Assembly (NCBI GenBank): GCA_003818505.1
Contig: RPRI01000049.1
Coordinates: forward strand, 1-32,509
DNA length: 32,509 nucleotides
DNA from: Desulfobacteraceae bacterium
Lineage (GTDB): Bacteria; Desulfobacterota; Desulfobacteria; Desulfobacterales; RPRI01
Reading direction: 5' to 3'
In this document: positions 6,701-14,507 of the stretch, in pieces
Layout: each line of letters begins with the position of its first letter
Position numbering within the stretch: position 1 is the first letter of the stretch
Position numbers and translations under genes: made by a program
The notes under the pieces: generated by a model
Told to the model about the DNA's origin: nothing
The model's database searches: none
The model's input: the letters and a program-made list of their open reading frames with translations, nothing else

Positions 6701-7935
6701 CCAGGTATTTCCACAATGACTGTATGAATTGATTTTTTACCTGAGGATCGGATAGTAAATCTTATATTATCAAACAATATCGACTCACCTTTCCCCGGTA
6801 TTTTACCCATTAGTTTAAGCAGAAAACCACCTATGGTTTCATAATCTTCTTTGGGGATCCGTAAATTCATTATTTCATTTGCATGCTCTATCTCCATCCT
6901 CGCATTTACAAGAAACTTATTATCCCCAAGCCTGACAAACTGCTTTGTGTCATCGTCATATTCATCATTAATCTCACCGACTACTTCCTCCAGAATATCC
7001 TCAATTGTGATAATTCCTACTGTGCCGCCGTATTCATCGAGCACTATTGCAATGGAATTCCTTGTTTTCTGAAGCAACAACAGCAGGTCATGAGCTTTCT
7101 TCGATTCCGGTACAAACGGGACTTCACGAATATAGGGGATTATTGGAGCGTTTTCATTTGTAACATGAATTAAATCTAAAGGATGGATAATTCCAACCAA
7201 ATTGTCGATCCTGCCTTTATATATGGGTAACCTTGAATAACTTGTGCTGTTAATCACTTCTATCGCCTTTCCGACAGTTGCCTTATAAGATATTGCAGTT
7301 ACATCCACCAGGGGAACCATAACGTCTGAAACATCGGATTCAAAAAGCTGGAAAACCCTTCGAATAAGTTTTTTTTCTCCTGTTTCAAGGTCGCTTCCTT
7401 CCCCATCTACAGACAGAGCAAGTTCCAGTTCTTTCTTTGAAATATAAAGGTTCCTTTTGAGAGCATCTCTACCAATCAGTTTATAAAATACTCTACTGGT
7501 CCAATAAACAAAACATGTTAACGGCAAAATAATTCCGGAGACATAAACAAAAAGAGATGCGATTTTTCGAGCTATCGTATCAGCTTTCTGCCGGAAAATA
7601 GTTCTGGGCAGGATTTCTCCAAAAATCAGCAAAACCGGGGTTATTATGAGAATTGTATATAACTCGCTGTTAACACGGAATACCCCATCCAGCCAGACAG
7701 CTGAGAACACAGACGCAATGATTACAAACATATTAGTACCGGTACTTGTTGTTGCAAGCGCCCATTCGGGTTTTTCGATCAGTTTTAAGAAACGGGCGGC
7801 CCCCTTGTGGCCACGCTTAGCAGCCTGCCTTAGTTTTATCCTGTTTGAAGAGAGGATAACCATCTCGGATCCTGAAAAGAATCCCTGAAATGCAACACAT
7901 AAGATTATCGCAAAAATATAAAGAAAGTTGATCAC
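6688..7935 (-). CDS. DUF21/CBS/CorC_HlyC membrane protein (second of pair)
   Basis: A member of the CNNM/CorC (HlyC) family of predicted divalent-cation, probably Mg2+, export or resistance proteins. The 415 residues hold an N-terminal DUF21 membrane domain (about 1-170, several helices, with SGSEMVILSSNRIKLRQ), two CBS domains (about 200-320, including the acidic EDILEEVVGEINDEYDDD linker) and a C-terminal CorC_HlyC domain (about 335-412, with NARMEIEHANEIMNLRIP and GGFLLKLMGKIP). It begins with GTG at 7935 behind AGGGA and overlaps the upstream paralogue by 4 bases (GTGA), so translation is coupled. Its stop lies inside the terminator hairpin shared with efp. Older names such as hemolysin should not be read as toxin function. 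Confidence 0.9.
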   Translation of the reverse strand: MINFLYIFAIILCVAFQGFFSGSEMVILSSNRIKLRQAAKRGHKGAARFLKLIEKPEWALATTSTGTNMFVIIASVFSAVWLDGVFRVNSELYTILIITPVLLIFGEILPRTIFRQKADTIARKIASLFVYVSGIILPLTCFVYWTSRVFYKLIGRDALKRNLYISKKELELALSVDGEGSDLETGEKKLIRRVFQLFESDVSDVMVPLVDVTAISYKATVGKAIEVINSTSYSRLPIYKGRIDNLVGIIHPLDLIHVTNENAPIIPYIREVPFVPESKKAHDLLLLLQKTRNSIAIVLDEYGGTVGIITIEDILEEVVGEINDEYDDDTKQFVRLGDNKFLVNARMEIEHANEIMNLRIPKEDYETIGGFLLKLMGKIPGKGESILFDNIRFTIRSSGKKSIHTVIVEIPGKDR

Positions 7936-8936
7936 TTTAATTCCCTGTCGTATTCGTCATGAATTTCTCCAAACAGCTCACCGAGAAGATCATCCATTGT
8001 TAAAAGGCCCGAAACTTTACCCTGATTATCTTTACAAATGGCGATATGTATCCGTTTTTTCTTTAAAATATGAAATAGATCATCAGTTTTAATATTCTCA
8101 TATACAAAAAAAGGTTTTCGGCAAATTTTTTGAATCGTATCCTTAATCCCACCAGATTTAGCAGTGTTGATTTTTAACAGGTCTTTTGTATAAAGAATTC
8201 CGACTATATTTTCAAAACTGTCTCTGTATACTGGTATTCTCAAAAATCGGCTCTGCTGCACTATTTTTACAGCTTTTTCGATTGTTATAGCTTCTGAGAG
8301 GGAAAATATCTCAATTAACGGTGTCATGATTTCGAAAGCATAGGTATCACTAAATTCAAAAACATTATGTATAAGGTCCCGTTCGGCTCTATTAATTTCT
8401 CCGCTCTCATGGCTTTGATCAACGAGAGCTCTGAACTCATCCTCCATTATAGCTGTGACAATATGACTTTTTTCAAACCCCACAATTTTTAAAAGAAATA
8501 CTGAGATATTGTATAAAATGGCTCGTATCGGAAAAATTAATTTTGAAAAAAAATGCAAAGGCCCGCATACAAAAGGTGCAACTTTTTCATTATAGGTCAT
8601 GGCCAGTGTTTTTGGTATGACTTCGGCAAAAATGAGTGTAACCGGTGTCATTACAGCCATTGCAATCCATTCACCATGCTCCTTGTTGAATGACACAAAG
8701 AGAGAAGCAGCTATAACAGAGGCTGCGATATTGACCATATCATTTCCGATAAGAATGGTTACTATAAGCTTTCGGGGTCGCGACAATAGTTTGCCGATTA
8801 ATAATGACTTTTTAGTGCCTGCTCGTTTTATCCGCTCACGCTGGATTGAAGATAATGAAAAAAGGGCTGTTTCAGAACCGGAAAAAAATCCGGAAAATAC
8901 GAGAAAAAGCAGTATTATGGATATATTCAGCAGCAA
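7932..8936 (-). CDS. DUF21/CBS membrane protein lacking the CorC_HlyC domain (first of pair)
   Basis: A paralogue of the next gene: DUF21 membrane domain (about 1-175, with SGFFSGSETALFSLSS and PVTLIFAEVIPKTLA) and a CBS pair (about 195-325), ending at GELFGEIHDEYDRELK. At 334 residues it stops right after the CBS linker and lacks the C-terminal CorC_HlyC domain that its partner keeps. The frame opens with TTG at 8936, supported by AAGGA seven bases upstream; no better ATG exists before the conserved N-terminus. With the 4-base overlap to its partner, the two are likely made together and may form a hetero-oligomer. A cation-transport role is inferred from the family. Confidence 0.88.
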   Translation of the reverse strand: MLLNISIILLFLVFSGFFSGSETALFSLSSIQRERIKRAGTKKSLLIGKLLSRPRKLIVTILIGNDMVNIAASVIAASLFVSFNKEHGEWIAMAVMTPVTLIFAEVIPKTLAMTYNEKVAPFVCGPLHFFSKLIFPIRAILYNISVFLLKIVGFEKSHIVTAIMEDEFRALVDQSHESGEINRAERDLIHNVFEFSDTYAFEIMTPLIEIFSLSEAITIEKAVKIVQQSRFLRIPVYRDSFENIVGILYTKDLLKINTAKSGGIKDTIQKICRKPFFVYENIKTDDLFHILKKKRIHIAICKDNQGKVSGLLTMDDLLGELFGEIHDEYDRELK

Positions 8937-9111
8937 TTGAGATTCCTTGCAAAAGGTTATTGAAAGCAGACTGTAAATTGTTTATTAAATATTGTGATAT
9001 ATTACCATGTGACTGAATATATGTCATTGTGTTTTATTTGCAAGTATACAGGTTATTATTGTATTGTTGCACCAATAATTGAGCACAAAAAAGCATTGGA
9101 GGGCTTCAATA

Positions 9112-9138
9112 ATGAATAATAAGAGTAATCATATATGA
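9112..9138 (+). promoter_or_regulatory. Possible eight-codon leader ORF before glmM
   Basis: ATG at 9112, behind GGAGGG (9098-9103), opens an eight-codon frame (MNNKSNHI) closed by TGA at 9136-9138. The glmM Shine-Dalgarno GAGGA follows three bases later (9141-9145) and the glmM ATG at 9156. The strong ribosome binding site in front of such a tiny frame suggests a leader peptide or translational feed-in to glmM, but chance is possible. The rest of the 8937-9155 gap is AT-rich, with no clear promoter I can defend. Confidence 0.25.
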
Positions 9139-9155
9139 TATGAGGATTTATATTA

Positions 9156-10505
9156 ATGGGTAAGTTATTTGGAACAGACGGAATCAGAGGTATTGCAAAT
9201 GAATATCCTATGACGCCTGAAATGGCGGTCATAATTGGAAAATCAGTTGCATTAAAATTTAAAAATGAAGGAGAATTAAACTCAATAATAATTGGGAGAG
9301 ATACTCGTTTATCTGGCAATATGCTTGAATTAGCTTTAATTACAGGTATTAGCTCTATTGGAGTTAATGTATTACTTTCCAATGTAATACCAACACCAGG
9401 TGTGGCATTTTTAACATCTTCATTGAAAGCAAATGCAGGGATCGTAATATCGGCTTCACACAACCCGTTTTATGACAATGGAATTAAGATATTTAACAGA
9501 TATGGTTATAAGCTTTCTGATAAATCAGAAGCTGAGATTGAAAAGTTGATTCTGGATAATAACCTGGGAGTTTATGATAAACCAATAAATTACATAGGCT
9601 CAGTCCGTCAAGTGAAAGATCCTCTTATAAAATATTCATATTTACTGAAAAAAGCATTGCCCGACGAATATTCTTTAAAAGGCATTAAGATTATAATCGA
9701 TTGTTCAAACGGGGCAACTTTTAAAATTGCCCCGGATCTATTTTCCGATCTCGGAGCAGAGATCATCCCCTTAAATATTTCTCCTGACGGAACGAATATT
9801 AATGACAATTGCGGATCCGAGCACACTGAGAATGTCATAAAAAAAGTGTTAGAAAAGAAGGCTGATATAGGAATTGCATTTGACGGTGATGGAGACAGGC
9901 TCGTAGCGGTTGATGAAAATGGGAATATCTTGTCAGGGGATAAAATACTTGCAATAAGCGCAATAATAATGAAGGGAAAGGGGATGCTGGCGAATAATCA
10001 TGTTGTCAGTACGGTCATGAGCAACATGGGGCTGGTCTCATTATTTAAGGAAAAAGGAATAAATCACAGCATGTCTCAGGTTGGTGACCGGTATGTAATG
10101 CAGGAAATGATAAAGACAGGCGCTATTCTTGGCGGAGAGGATTCCGGGCATATCATTTTCTCAAATTTTCAGACAACTGGAGATGGAATACTGACAGCTT
10201 TAAAGTTGATTCAATTCATGAAAGAAGAAGCAAAACCGCTTTCGGAACTTGGAAAAATCATGACTGTTTATCCCCAGGTGTTAATTAACGTTCATGTTTC
10301 ACATAAACCTGATATAAATGATGTTCCGAAACTTGCGGATGCGGTTAAACATGTGGAAAATATTCTTGGGGAGAAGGGAAGGGTGCTTGTCCGGTATTCA
10401 GGAACTCAGCCTCTTTGCAGGGTGATGGTTGAAGGCCAATCTCTGGGTGAAACCGAAAAGCTATGCGGGTTTCTTGCAGATAAAGTTAAAGAATATATCG
10501 GATAA
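9156..10505 (+). CDS. glmM: Phosphoglucosamine mutase
   Basis: GlmM converts glucosamine-6-phosphate to glucosamine-1-phosphate on the way to UDP-GlcNAc for peptidoglycan and lipid A. The 449-residue product has the family N-terminus LFGTDGIRGIAN, the phosphoserine loop ISASHNP with Ser101, the metal-binding DGDGDR (Asp243, 245, 247), the GGEDSGHI sugar-binding loop and the C-terminal phosphate-binding RYSGTQPLCRVMVEG. All key residues are present and length is normal. The start follows GAGGA at 9141-9145. It is a single gene, divergent from the DUF21/CBS pair and convergent with the Bax-inhibitor-1-like gene. The first third is noticeably more AT-rich than the rest. Confidence 0.96.
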   Translation: MGKLFGTDGIRGIANEYPMTPEMAVIIGKSVALKFKNEGELNSIIIGRDTRLSGNMLELALITGISSIGVNVLLSNVIPTPGVAFLTSSLKANAGIVISASHNPFYDNGIKIFNRYGYKLSDKSEAEIEKLILDNNLGVYDKPINYIGSVRQVKDPLIKYSYLLKKALPDEYSLKGIKIIIDCSNGATFKIAPDLFSDLGAEIIPLNISPDGTNINDNCGSEHTENVIKKVLEKKADIGIAFDGDGDRLVAVDENGNILSGDKILAISAIIMKGKGMLANNHVVSTVMSNMGLVSLFKEKGINHSMSQVGDRYVMQEMIKTGAILGGEDSGHIIFSNFQTTGDGILTALKLIQFMKEEAKPLSELGKIMTVYPQVLINVHVSHKPDINDVPKLADAVKHVENILGEKGRVLVRYSGTQPLCRVMVEGQSLGETEKLCGFLADKVKEYIG

Positions 10506-10509
10506 AATA

Positions 10510-10655
10510 GTCTCCATCCGGAAATTGCTCTTTAGAGTGATCTCTGTGTCAATCTGCAGGATTTCTTGTGCGACATACTATGCCCTATGTATCAGCGCAA
10601 TCTATTGATTTCCTTGAGCTTGCCTAAAATTGCCGATTTCCGGATTGGAAACTTA
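10510..10655. repeat. Possible MITE-like element with TCC(A)TCCGGAAAT ends
   Basis: The gap after glmM is bounded by imperfect inverted ends: TCCATCCGGAAATTG at 10513-10527 and, reversed, TCCAATCCGGAAATCGG at 10633-10649. The ends differ by a single inserted base and one or two substitutions. Between them are about 110 bases without coding content, including the short palindrome CTCTTTAGAG near the left end. This is the layout of a small non-autonomous inverted-repeat element. Only one copy lies in this window, so repetition elsewhere is inferred. Confidence 0.4.
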
Positions 10656-10680
10656 ACTATGTCCGAAATTTGTTTCCGTA

Positions 10681-11388
10681 TTATTCTCTTCTTCCACCTA
10701 ATACGCTAAGTAACATTATAAAAAGGTTTATGAAATCCAAGTACAACGTAAGCGCGCCCAATATGGCTCCTTTACGGATTACACCTGCTTCAAGTCCGGA
10801 TGGCTGTGTCATTGCCATATTTTTTAACTTTTGTGTGTCGTATGCGGTCAATCCGACAAATACGATTACTCCGATATAACTGATTATCATATTCATGGCG
10901 GAGCTTTTTATAAACATATTGACTACAGAAGCGATTATAATGCCGATCAATCCCATTGTCATGAATCCGCCCATGGATGTCAGATCACGCTTTGTCGTCA
11001 TTCCGAAAATGCTGCATGCTACAAAAGTAGCGGAACATATAAAGAATGTTGAAGTGATTGATGAACTTGTATATACGAGAAAAAGAGAGGCGAGAGTCGC
11101 GCCGTTCAACGCGGCATAAAGTATAAACAAGGATGTTGCGGTTGATGCCTGAATTTTATTGACACGGGCGCTTATTATATAAACCAGTGCTAATTCAGCT
11201 ATAATCAGGCCAAAAAATACAAGTTTATTACCGAATATTAAATTTTGAATCTGGGCATCGTTTGAAACATAATAAGCGATAAAGCCTGTAAGTGCCAGGC
11301 CGATGCCCATCCAATTATATACGCTTCTAATGAATTCATTAACAAGAATCTGTGTTTGTTCGCTTTTTACGGTATATGTCTTCTGCAT
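10681..11388 (-). CDS. Bax inhibitor-1/YccA family membrane protein
   Basis: The 235-residue protein has seven hydrophobic segments spread over residues about 27-230 and the family features FGMTTKRDLTSMGGFMTMGLIG, YIGVIVFVGLTAYDTQKLKN and a C-terminal LYLDFINLFIMLL. This is the bacterial Bax-inhibitor-1 (YccA/YbhL) family of inner-membrane proteins, linked to calcium leak or to FtsH protease control in E. coli. The acidic Asp in TAYDTQ and in LYLDFINLF are the conserved charged residues of the pore region. The frame extends to 11427, but the ATG at 11388 has a perfect AGGAGGA seven bases upstream, so I start there. It is divergent from the small gene at 11460, and a good promoter lies at 11416-11443. 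Confidence 0.92.
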   Translation of the reverse strand: MQKTYTVKSEQTQILVNEFIRSVYNWMGIGLALTGFIAYYVSNDAQIQNLIFGNKLVFFGLIIAELALVYIISARVNKIQASTATSLFILYAALNGATLASLFLVYTSSSITSTFFICSATFVACSIFGMTTKRDLTSMGGFMTMGLIGIIIASVVNMFIKSSAMNMIISYIGVIVFVGLTAYDTQKLKNMAMTQPSGLEAGVIRKGAILGALTLYLDFINLFIMLLSVLGGRRE

Positions 11389-11415
11389 ATGATTCCTCCT
11401 TTTATATTTAAAAAT

Positions 11416-11443
11416 ATTATAACACATAACAGTTATTTTTCAA
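11416..11443 (-). promoter_or_regulatory. Probable promoter of the Bax-inhibitor-1-like gene
   Basis: On the minus strand TTGAAA (11443-11438) and TATAAT (11421-11416) are separated by 16 bases, a near-consensus housekeeping promoter. The ATG at 11388 lies 28 bases beyond the -10 box with AGGAGGA between. The divergent gene at 11460 starts only 17 bases from the -35, so regulation may be shared. Confidence 0.6.
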
Positions 11444-11459
11444 GAGGATAATTGCATAT

Positions 11460-11747
11460 ATGAAATCTGATCAACTATATCAAGAAATGAAACTGATTGC
11501 TGAAAAACTGGATGTAACGGTTACTGAACAGAATTTTAGAAAAACCGGAATTAGTATTAAAAGCGGATATTGCATAGTTAAAGGGAAAAATTATTTTTAT
11601 ATTGACAAAGATCTTCCAATAAATAAAAAAAATGAAATTATTGCTGAATTTTTAAGCGGACTGGAATATGATAACATTTACATTATTCCGGCGGTTCGTG
11701 ATTTTCTCAGTCTTTATGATAAGCCGTCGTTCAAAAATAATATGTAA
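11460..11747 (+). CDS. Small conserved-looking protein of unknown function
   Basis: A 95-residue soluble protein without signal or membrane segment. The layout, an N-terminal helix (MKSDQLYQEMKLIAEKLDV), then GYCIVKGKNYFYIDKDLPINKKNEII and IYIIPAVRDFLSLY, resembles a small hypothetical protein I have seen in several anaerobe genomes: a basic strand, an acidic turn, then the PAVRxxL motif. No function is known to me and I assign none. The ATG at 11460 has AGAGGATA about 13 bases upstream, a little far. It is divergent from the Bax-inhibitor-1-like gene and stands alone, 264 bases before xseA. Confidence 0.75.
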   Translation: MKSDQLYQEMKLIAEKLDVTVTEQNFRKTGISIKSGYCIVKGKNYFYIDKDLPINKKNEIIAEFLSGLEYDNIYIIPAVRDFLSLYDKPSFKNNM

Positions 11748-11985
11748 TTATTCAGGAGAGAGAAGTCAAAATTCAGAAGCCATGATAAAATGAAAGAGGG
11801 TGTTTTTGCACAAATTTGGATTTATAAAAATTATCCTTATTAGTTTACATAATATCCATTATCAGACGTTATGCTCAGGTGCGGTTTTAAGGCGGTTCTT
11901 CGAATTCCCCCTGATCGACTTGGCGACGCCGTCGGGCCCGCTGTTGTCTTTAGTGAAAATACCGATTTATATAATACTATCATTA

Positions 11986-11994
11986 TGTTATAAT
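11986..11994 (+). promoter_or_regulatory. Extended -10 promoter just upstream of xseA
   Basis: TGTTATAAT (11986-11994) is an extended -10 element (TG, one base, perfect TATAAT). No good -35 lies at the right distance, as is usual for extended -10 promoters. Transcription would start near 12001, leaving only about 11 bases before the xseA ATG at 12012 with no visible Shine-Dalgarno sequence. The remainder of the gap (11748-11985) contains a conspicuous GC-rich patch near 11915-11943 in otherwise AT-rich DNA. Confidence 0.5.
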
Positions 11995-12011
11995 ATGTCT
12001 TTGATTATAAA

Positions 12012-13337
12012 ATGGAAACAAAAATATATTCAGTAACAGAGCTGACATCCGAGCTAAAGAGACTTATAGAAGAAAAATATCCTTTTATATGGATCTATGG
12101 TGAGATCTCGAATATAAGCGCCCCGCTTTCAGGTCACTTATATTTTACCTTAAAAGATGAAGCGGCCAGGATCAATTCCATAATATTTAAAGGACAACTC
12201 AAAAACTTAAAATTTAATCTTGAAAACGGTATGTCTGTTATCGGATTCGGCAGATTAGGCCTTTATGAATCAAAAGGAGCCTACCAGATTATATTTGAAT
12301 ATCTGGAACCAAAAGGTATCGGTTCTTTACAGATAGCTTATGAACAGCTTAAAGCAAGATTATCGGCGCAAGGTCTTTTTGATATTTCTCACAAAAAAGA
12401 ATTACCATTTCTACCCGAAAATATCTCTATCATTACTTCACCTACAGGCTCAGTACTATATGATATTCTTAATATTATAAACAGAAGATACCCTGATGTT
12501 AATATTCGGATAATCCCTGTAAAAGTTCAGGGAGATTCCTCGGAATCGGACATTGTAGCAGCCATTAAATTATTGAATGAATATAGTTATTCAGATGTAG
12601 CTATAATTGCCCGTGGAGGAGGTTCTTTGGAAGAATTACAGGCCTTTAATTCAGAGCCAGTTGCGAAGGCAATATTCGAATCATCCGTTCCGATTATATC
12701 TGCCATTGGACACGAAACAGATTATACTATTTCTGACTTTGTCTCTGATTACCGGGCGCCTACCCCCTCGGTTGCAGCCGAAATTGTTGTACCAATAAAA
12801 GATGAATTGAAAAATAATATCAATAAATTTAATATTTCCCTGAGTTCGCATTATTTAAGATTTTTTGAATATAACAAGAATAATTTAAATAGGTTGATAA
12901 AAAGAATAAAAAGTCCGAAGAGAAAAATCGAGGACATGATAATTAAAAATGAAGATCTATACAGACGAATAATAAGATCTAAGATTAATATAATAAAACA
13001 ACTCAGAAATCGATACATGAATACACATAATAAAATATTAATCAATAATCCAGTTAAATATATAATACAATATAAGGAAAAAGTTAATAATATACTATCT
13101 AATATATTAACATTAATTAATATAATAAATATCAATAACAGGCATATTTTACAACAATCACTTGGAAAATTAGATACATTAAATCCAAAAGCTATTCTAC
13201 TTCGAGGCTATAGCATAACCAGAACTATTCCTCAAAAACAGATTGTAATCGATTCAAATAATGTTAATATCGGTCAAAATCTTGAAGTACTGGTTGCGAA
13301 AGGCTCTCTAATATGCAGTGTTGAAAGGAAAATATGA
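12012..13337 (+). CDS. xseA: Exodeoxyribonuclease VII large subunit
   Basis: XseA with XseB forms exonuclease VII, which degrades single-stranded DNA from both ends. The 441-residue product begins with the OB-fold DNA-binding domain (about 1-100, with YGEISNIS and GHLYFTLKD). The catalytic domain follows (ISIITSPTGSVLYDIL, ARGGGSLEELQAFNSEPVAKAI, SAIGHETDYTISDFVSDYRAPTPSVAAEI). A long Lys/Asn/Ile-rich helical coil (about 260-385) then acts as the XseB-binding region, and the C-terminus (RGYSITR) is normal. The DNA for the coil (about 12780-13150) is markedly more AT-rich than its surroundings. It heads the operon xseA-xseB-ispA-dxs; xseB starts three bases after its stop. The start lacks a ribosome binding site and probably has a very short leader. 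Confidence 0.96.
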   Translation: METKIYSVTELTSELKRLIEEKYPFIWIYGEISNISAPLSGHLYFTLKDEAARINSIIFKGQLKNLKFNLENGMSVIGFGRLGLYESKGAYQIIFEYLEPKGIGSLQIAYEQLKARLSAQGLFDISHKKELPFLPENISIITSPTGSVLYDILNIINRRYPDVNIRIIPVKVQGDSSESDIVAAIKLLNEYSYSDVAIIARGGGSLEELQAFNSEPVAKAIFESSVPIISAIGHETDYTISDFVSDYRAPTPSVAAEIVVPIKDELKNNINKFNISLSSHYLRFFEYNKNNLNRLIKRIKSPKRKIEDMIIKNEDLYRRIIRSKINIIKQLRNRYMNTHNKILINNPVKYIIQYKEKVNNILSNILTLINIININNRHILQQSLGKLDTLNPKAILLRGYSITRTIPQKQIVIDSNNVNIGQNLEVLVAKGSLICSVERKI

Positions 13338-13340
13338 GAT

Positions 13341-13577
13341 ATGGCAAAAGTTACATTTGAGATTGCAATGAAACAGCTTGAACAAATTGTCCAGGAACTT
13401 GAATCCGGTAATCTTTCCCTCGAAGATTCTATAAAAAAATTTGAAGAAGGAATTAAGCTTTCTAAATTTTGTTCTGCCAAACTTGATGAGACTGAAAAGA
13501 AAATAACTCTCCTCTTGAAAGATCAGGATGGGAATGTAATTGAAAAACCATTTATTCCCGAGAAATTATCAGAATGA
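13341..13577 (+). CDS. xseB: Exodeoxyribonuclease VII small subunit
   Basis: The 78-residue helical protein carries the XseB pattern FEIAMKQLEQIVQELESGNLSLEDSIKKFEEG followed by KLDETEKKITLLLKDQDG, the standard length and sequence. Several copies coat the coiled-coil arm of XseA and are needed for activity. It starts three bases after the xseA stop and its own stop overlaps the ispA start by four bases (ATGA at 13574-13577), so the three genes are translationally linked. Coupling exonuclease VII to isoprenoid genes is a common bacterial arrangement and need not imply a shared function. Confidence 0.95.
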   Translation: MAKVTFEIAMKQLEQIVQELESGNLSLEDSIKKFEEGIKLSKFCSAKLDETEKKITLLLKDQDGNVIEKPFIPEKLSE

Positions 13578-14494
13578 ATTTTATAAATTCCGACTTAACA
13601 GATTTATCCAATTTTGATTTAAATTCATACATGTCAAAAAAGAATACCCTGATAAATGATGAATTAATGAAAATTATCAATATCACACATGATTCAAGTA
13701 CGTTAATTGAGGCAATGAGCTATTCTCTCTTGTCGGGAGGAAAAAGAATAAGACCTGTTCTTTGTATTGCAGCTTCAGAAGCTGTTAGTAATAAAAAAAA
13801 CGACGTATTACTGGTTGCCTGCGCGCTTGAAATGATACACACTTATTCTTTAATTCATGACGATCTTCCTGCTATGGATAATGATACTCTCAGAAGAGGG
13901 AAACCAACCTGCCATGTGGCTTTTAGTGAAGCTGCTGCAATCCTTGCGGGAGATGCCCTTCTTACCCTTGCATTTCAGATACTTTCTTCTGCACAGATTA
14001 ATAATAATGCTGCAAAATGGTTAAATGTCATTAATCTTATTTCGAAAGCCGCAGGTTACAAGGGAATGATCGAAGGGCAGGTGAGAGATATGGTCTCTGA
14101 AAACAACCCTATTTCATTGAAAGAATTAGAATATATGCATTCATTGAAAACAGGAGCTCTTATTAGTGTATCGGTCGAATCAGGAGCAATATTAGGAAAT
14201 GGGACCTTCGAACAAATAGAACATCTTAAAACATATGCAAAAAATATTGGTCTTGCGTTTCAGATAACCGATGATATTCTTAATGTTACAGGTGATCCTG
14301 CAGAAACAGGAAAAGCCACAGGAAGTGATGAATCAAGAAATAAAAACACCTACCCTGCCCTTCTGGGAATTGCCGAATCAGAAAATCATGCTAAAAAACT
14401 TATAAAAGATGCCTTGCATGCGATCGAAACATTTGATAATAAATCTGACCCACTCCGGGCAATTGCGTTATATATTATTGAAAGAAAACGATAA
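13574..14494 (+). CDS. ispA: Farnesyl/geranylgeranyl diphosphate synthase (polyprenyl synthetase)
   Basis: A trans-prenyltransferase that condenses IPP with DMAPP or GPP to give C15 or C20 diphosphates for quinones, undecaprenyl carriers and hopanoids. The 306-residue protein has GGKRIRP (55-61), the first aspartate-rich motif DDLPAMDND (96-104, the DDx4D form of bacterial FPP synthases) with Tyr91 five residues before it, RRGKPTCH, and the second motif as DDILN. Asn replaces the last Asp of DDxxD, a substitution I have seen in related bacterial enzymes. The C-terminus LRAIALYIIERKR is typical. Chain length (C15 or C20) cannot be fixed by eye. The start overlaps the xseB stop by four bases; dxs follows 13 bases downstream. 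Confidence 0.93.
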   Translation: MNFINSDLTDLSNFDLNSYMSKKNTLINDELMKIINITHDSSTLIEAMSYSLLSGGKRIRPVLCIAASEAVSNKKNDVLLVACALEMIHTYSLIHDDLPAMDNDTLRRGKPTCHVAFSEAAAILAGDALLTLAFQILSSAQINNNAAKWLNVINLISKAAGYKGMIEGQVRDMVSENNPISLKELEYMHSLKTGALISVSVESGAILGNGTFEQIEHLKTYAKNIGLAFQITDDILNVTGDPAETGKATGSDESRNKNTYPALLGIAESENHAKKLIKDALHAIETFDNKSDPLRAIALYIIERKR

Positions 14495-14507
14495 AGGACA
14501 ATTATTG

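Noticed and set aside
11800-12036. 78-codon frame overlapping the xseA start
   Set aside because: It crosses the xseA promoter and start, has no ribosome binding site, and its middle is just the GC-rich patch read as protein.
14409-14507. Upstream ATG for dxs inside ispA
   Set aside because: The added 33 residues are the ispA reading frame shifted and are not DXS sequence; a TTG with AAAGGA lies at 14508.
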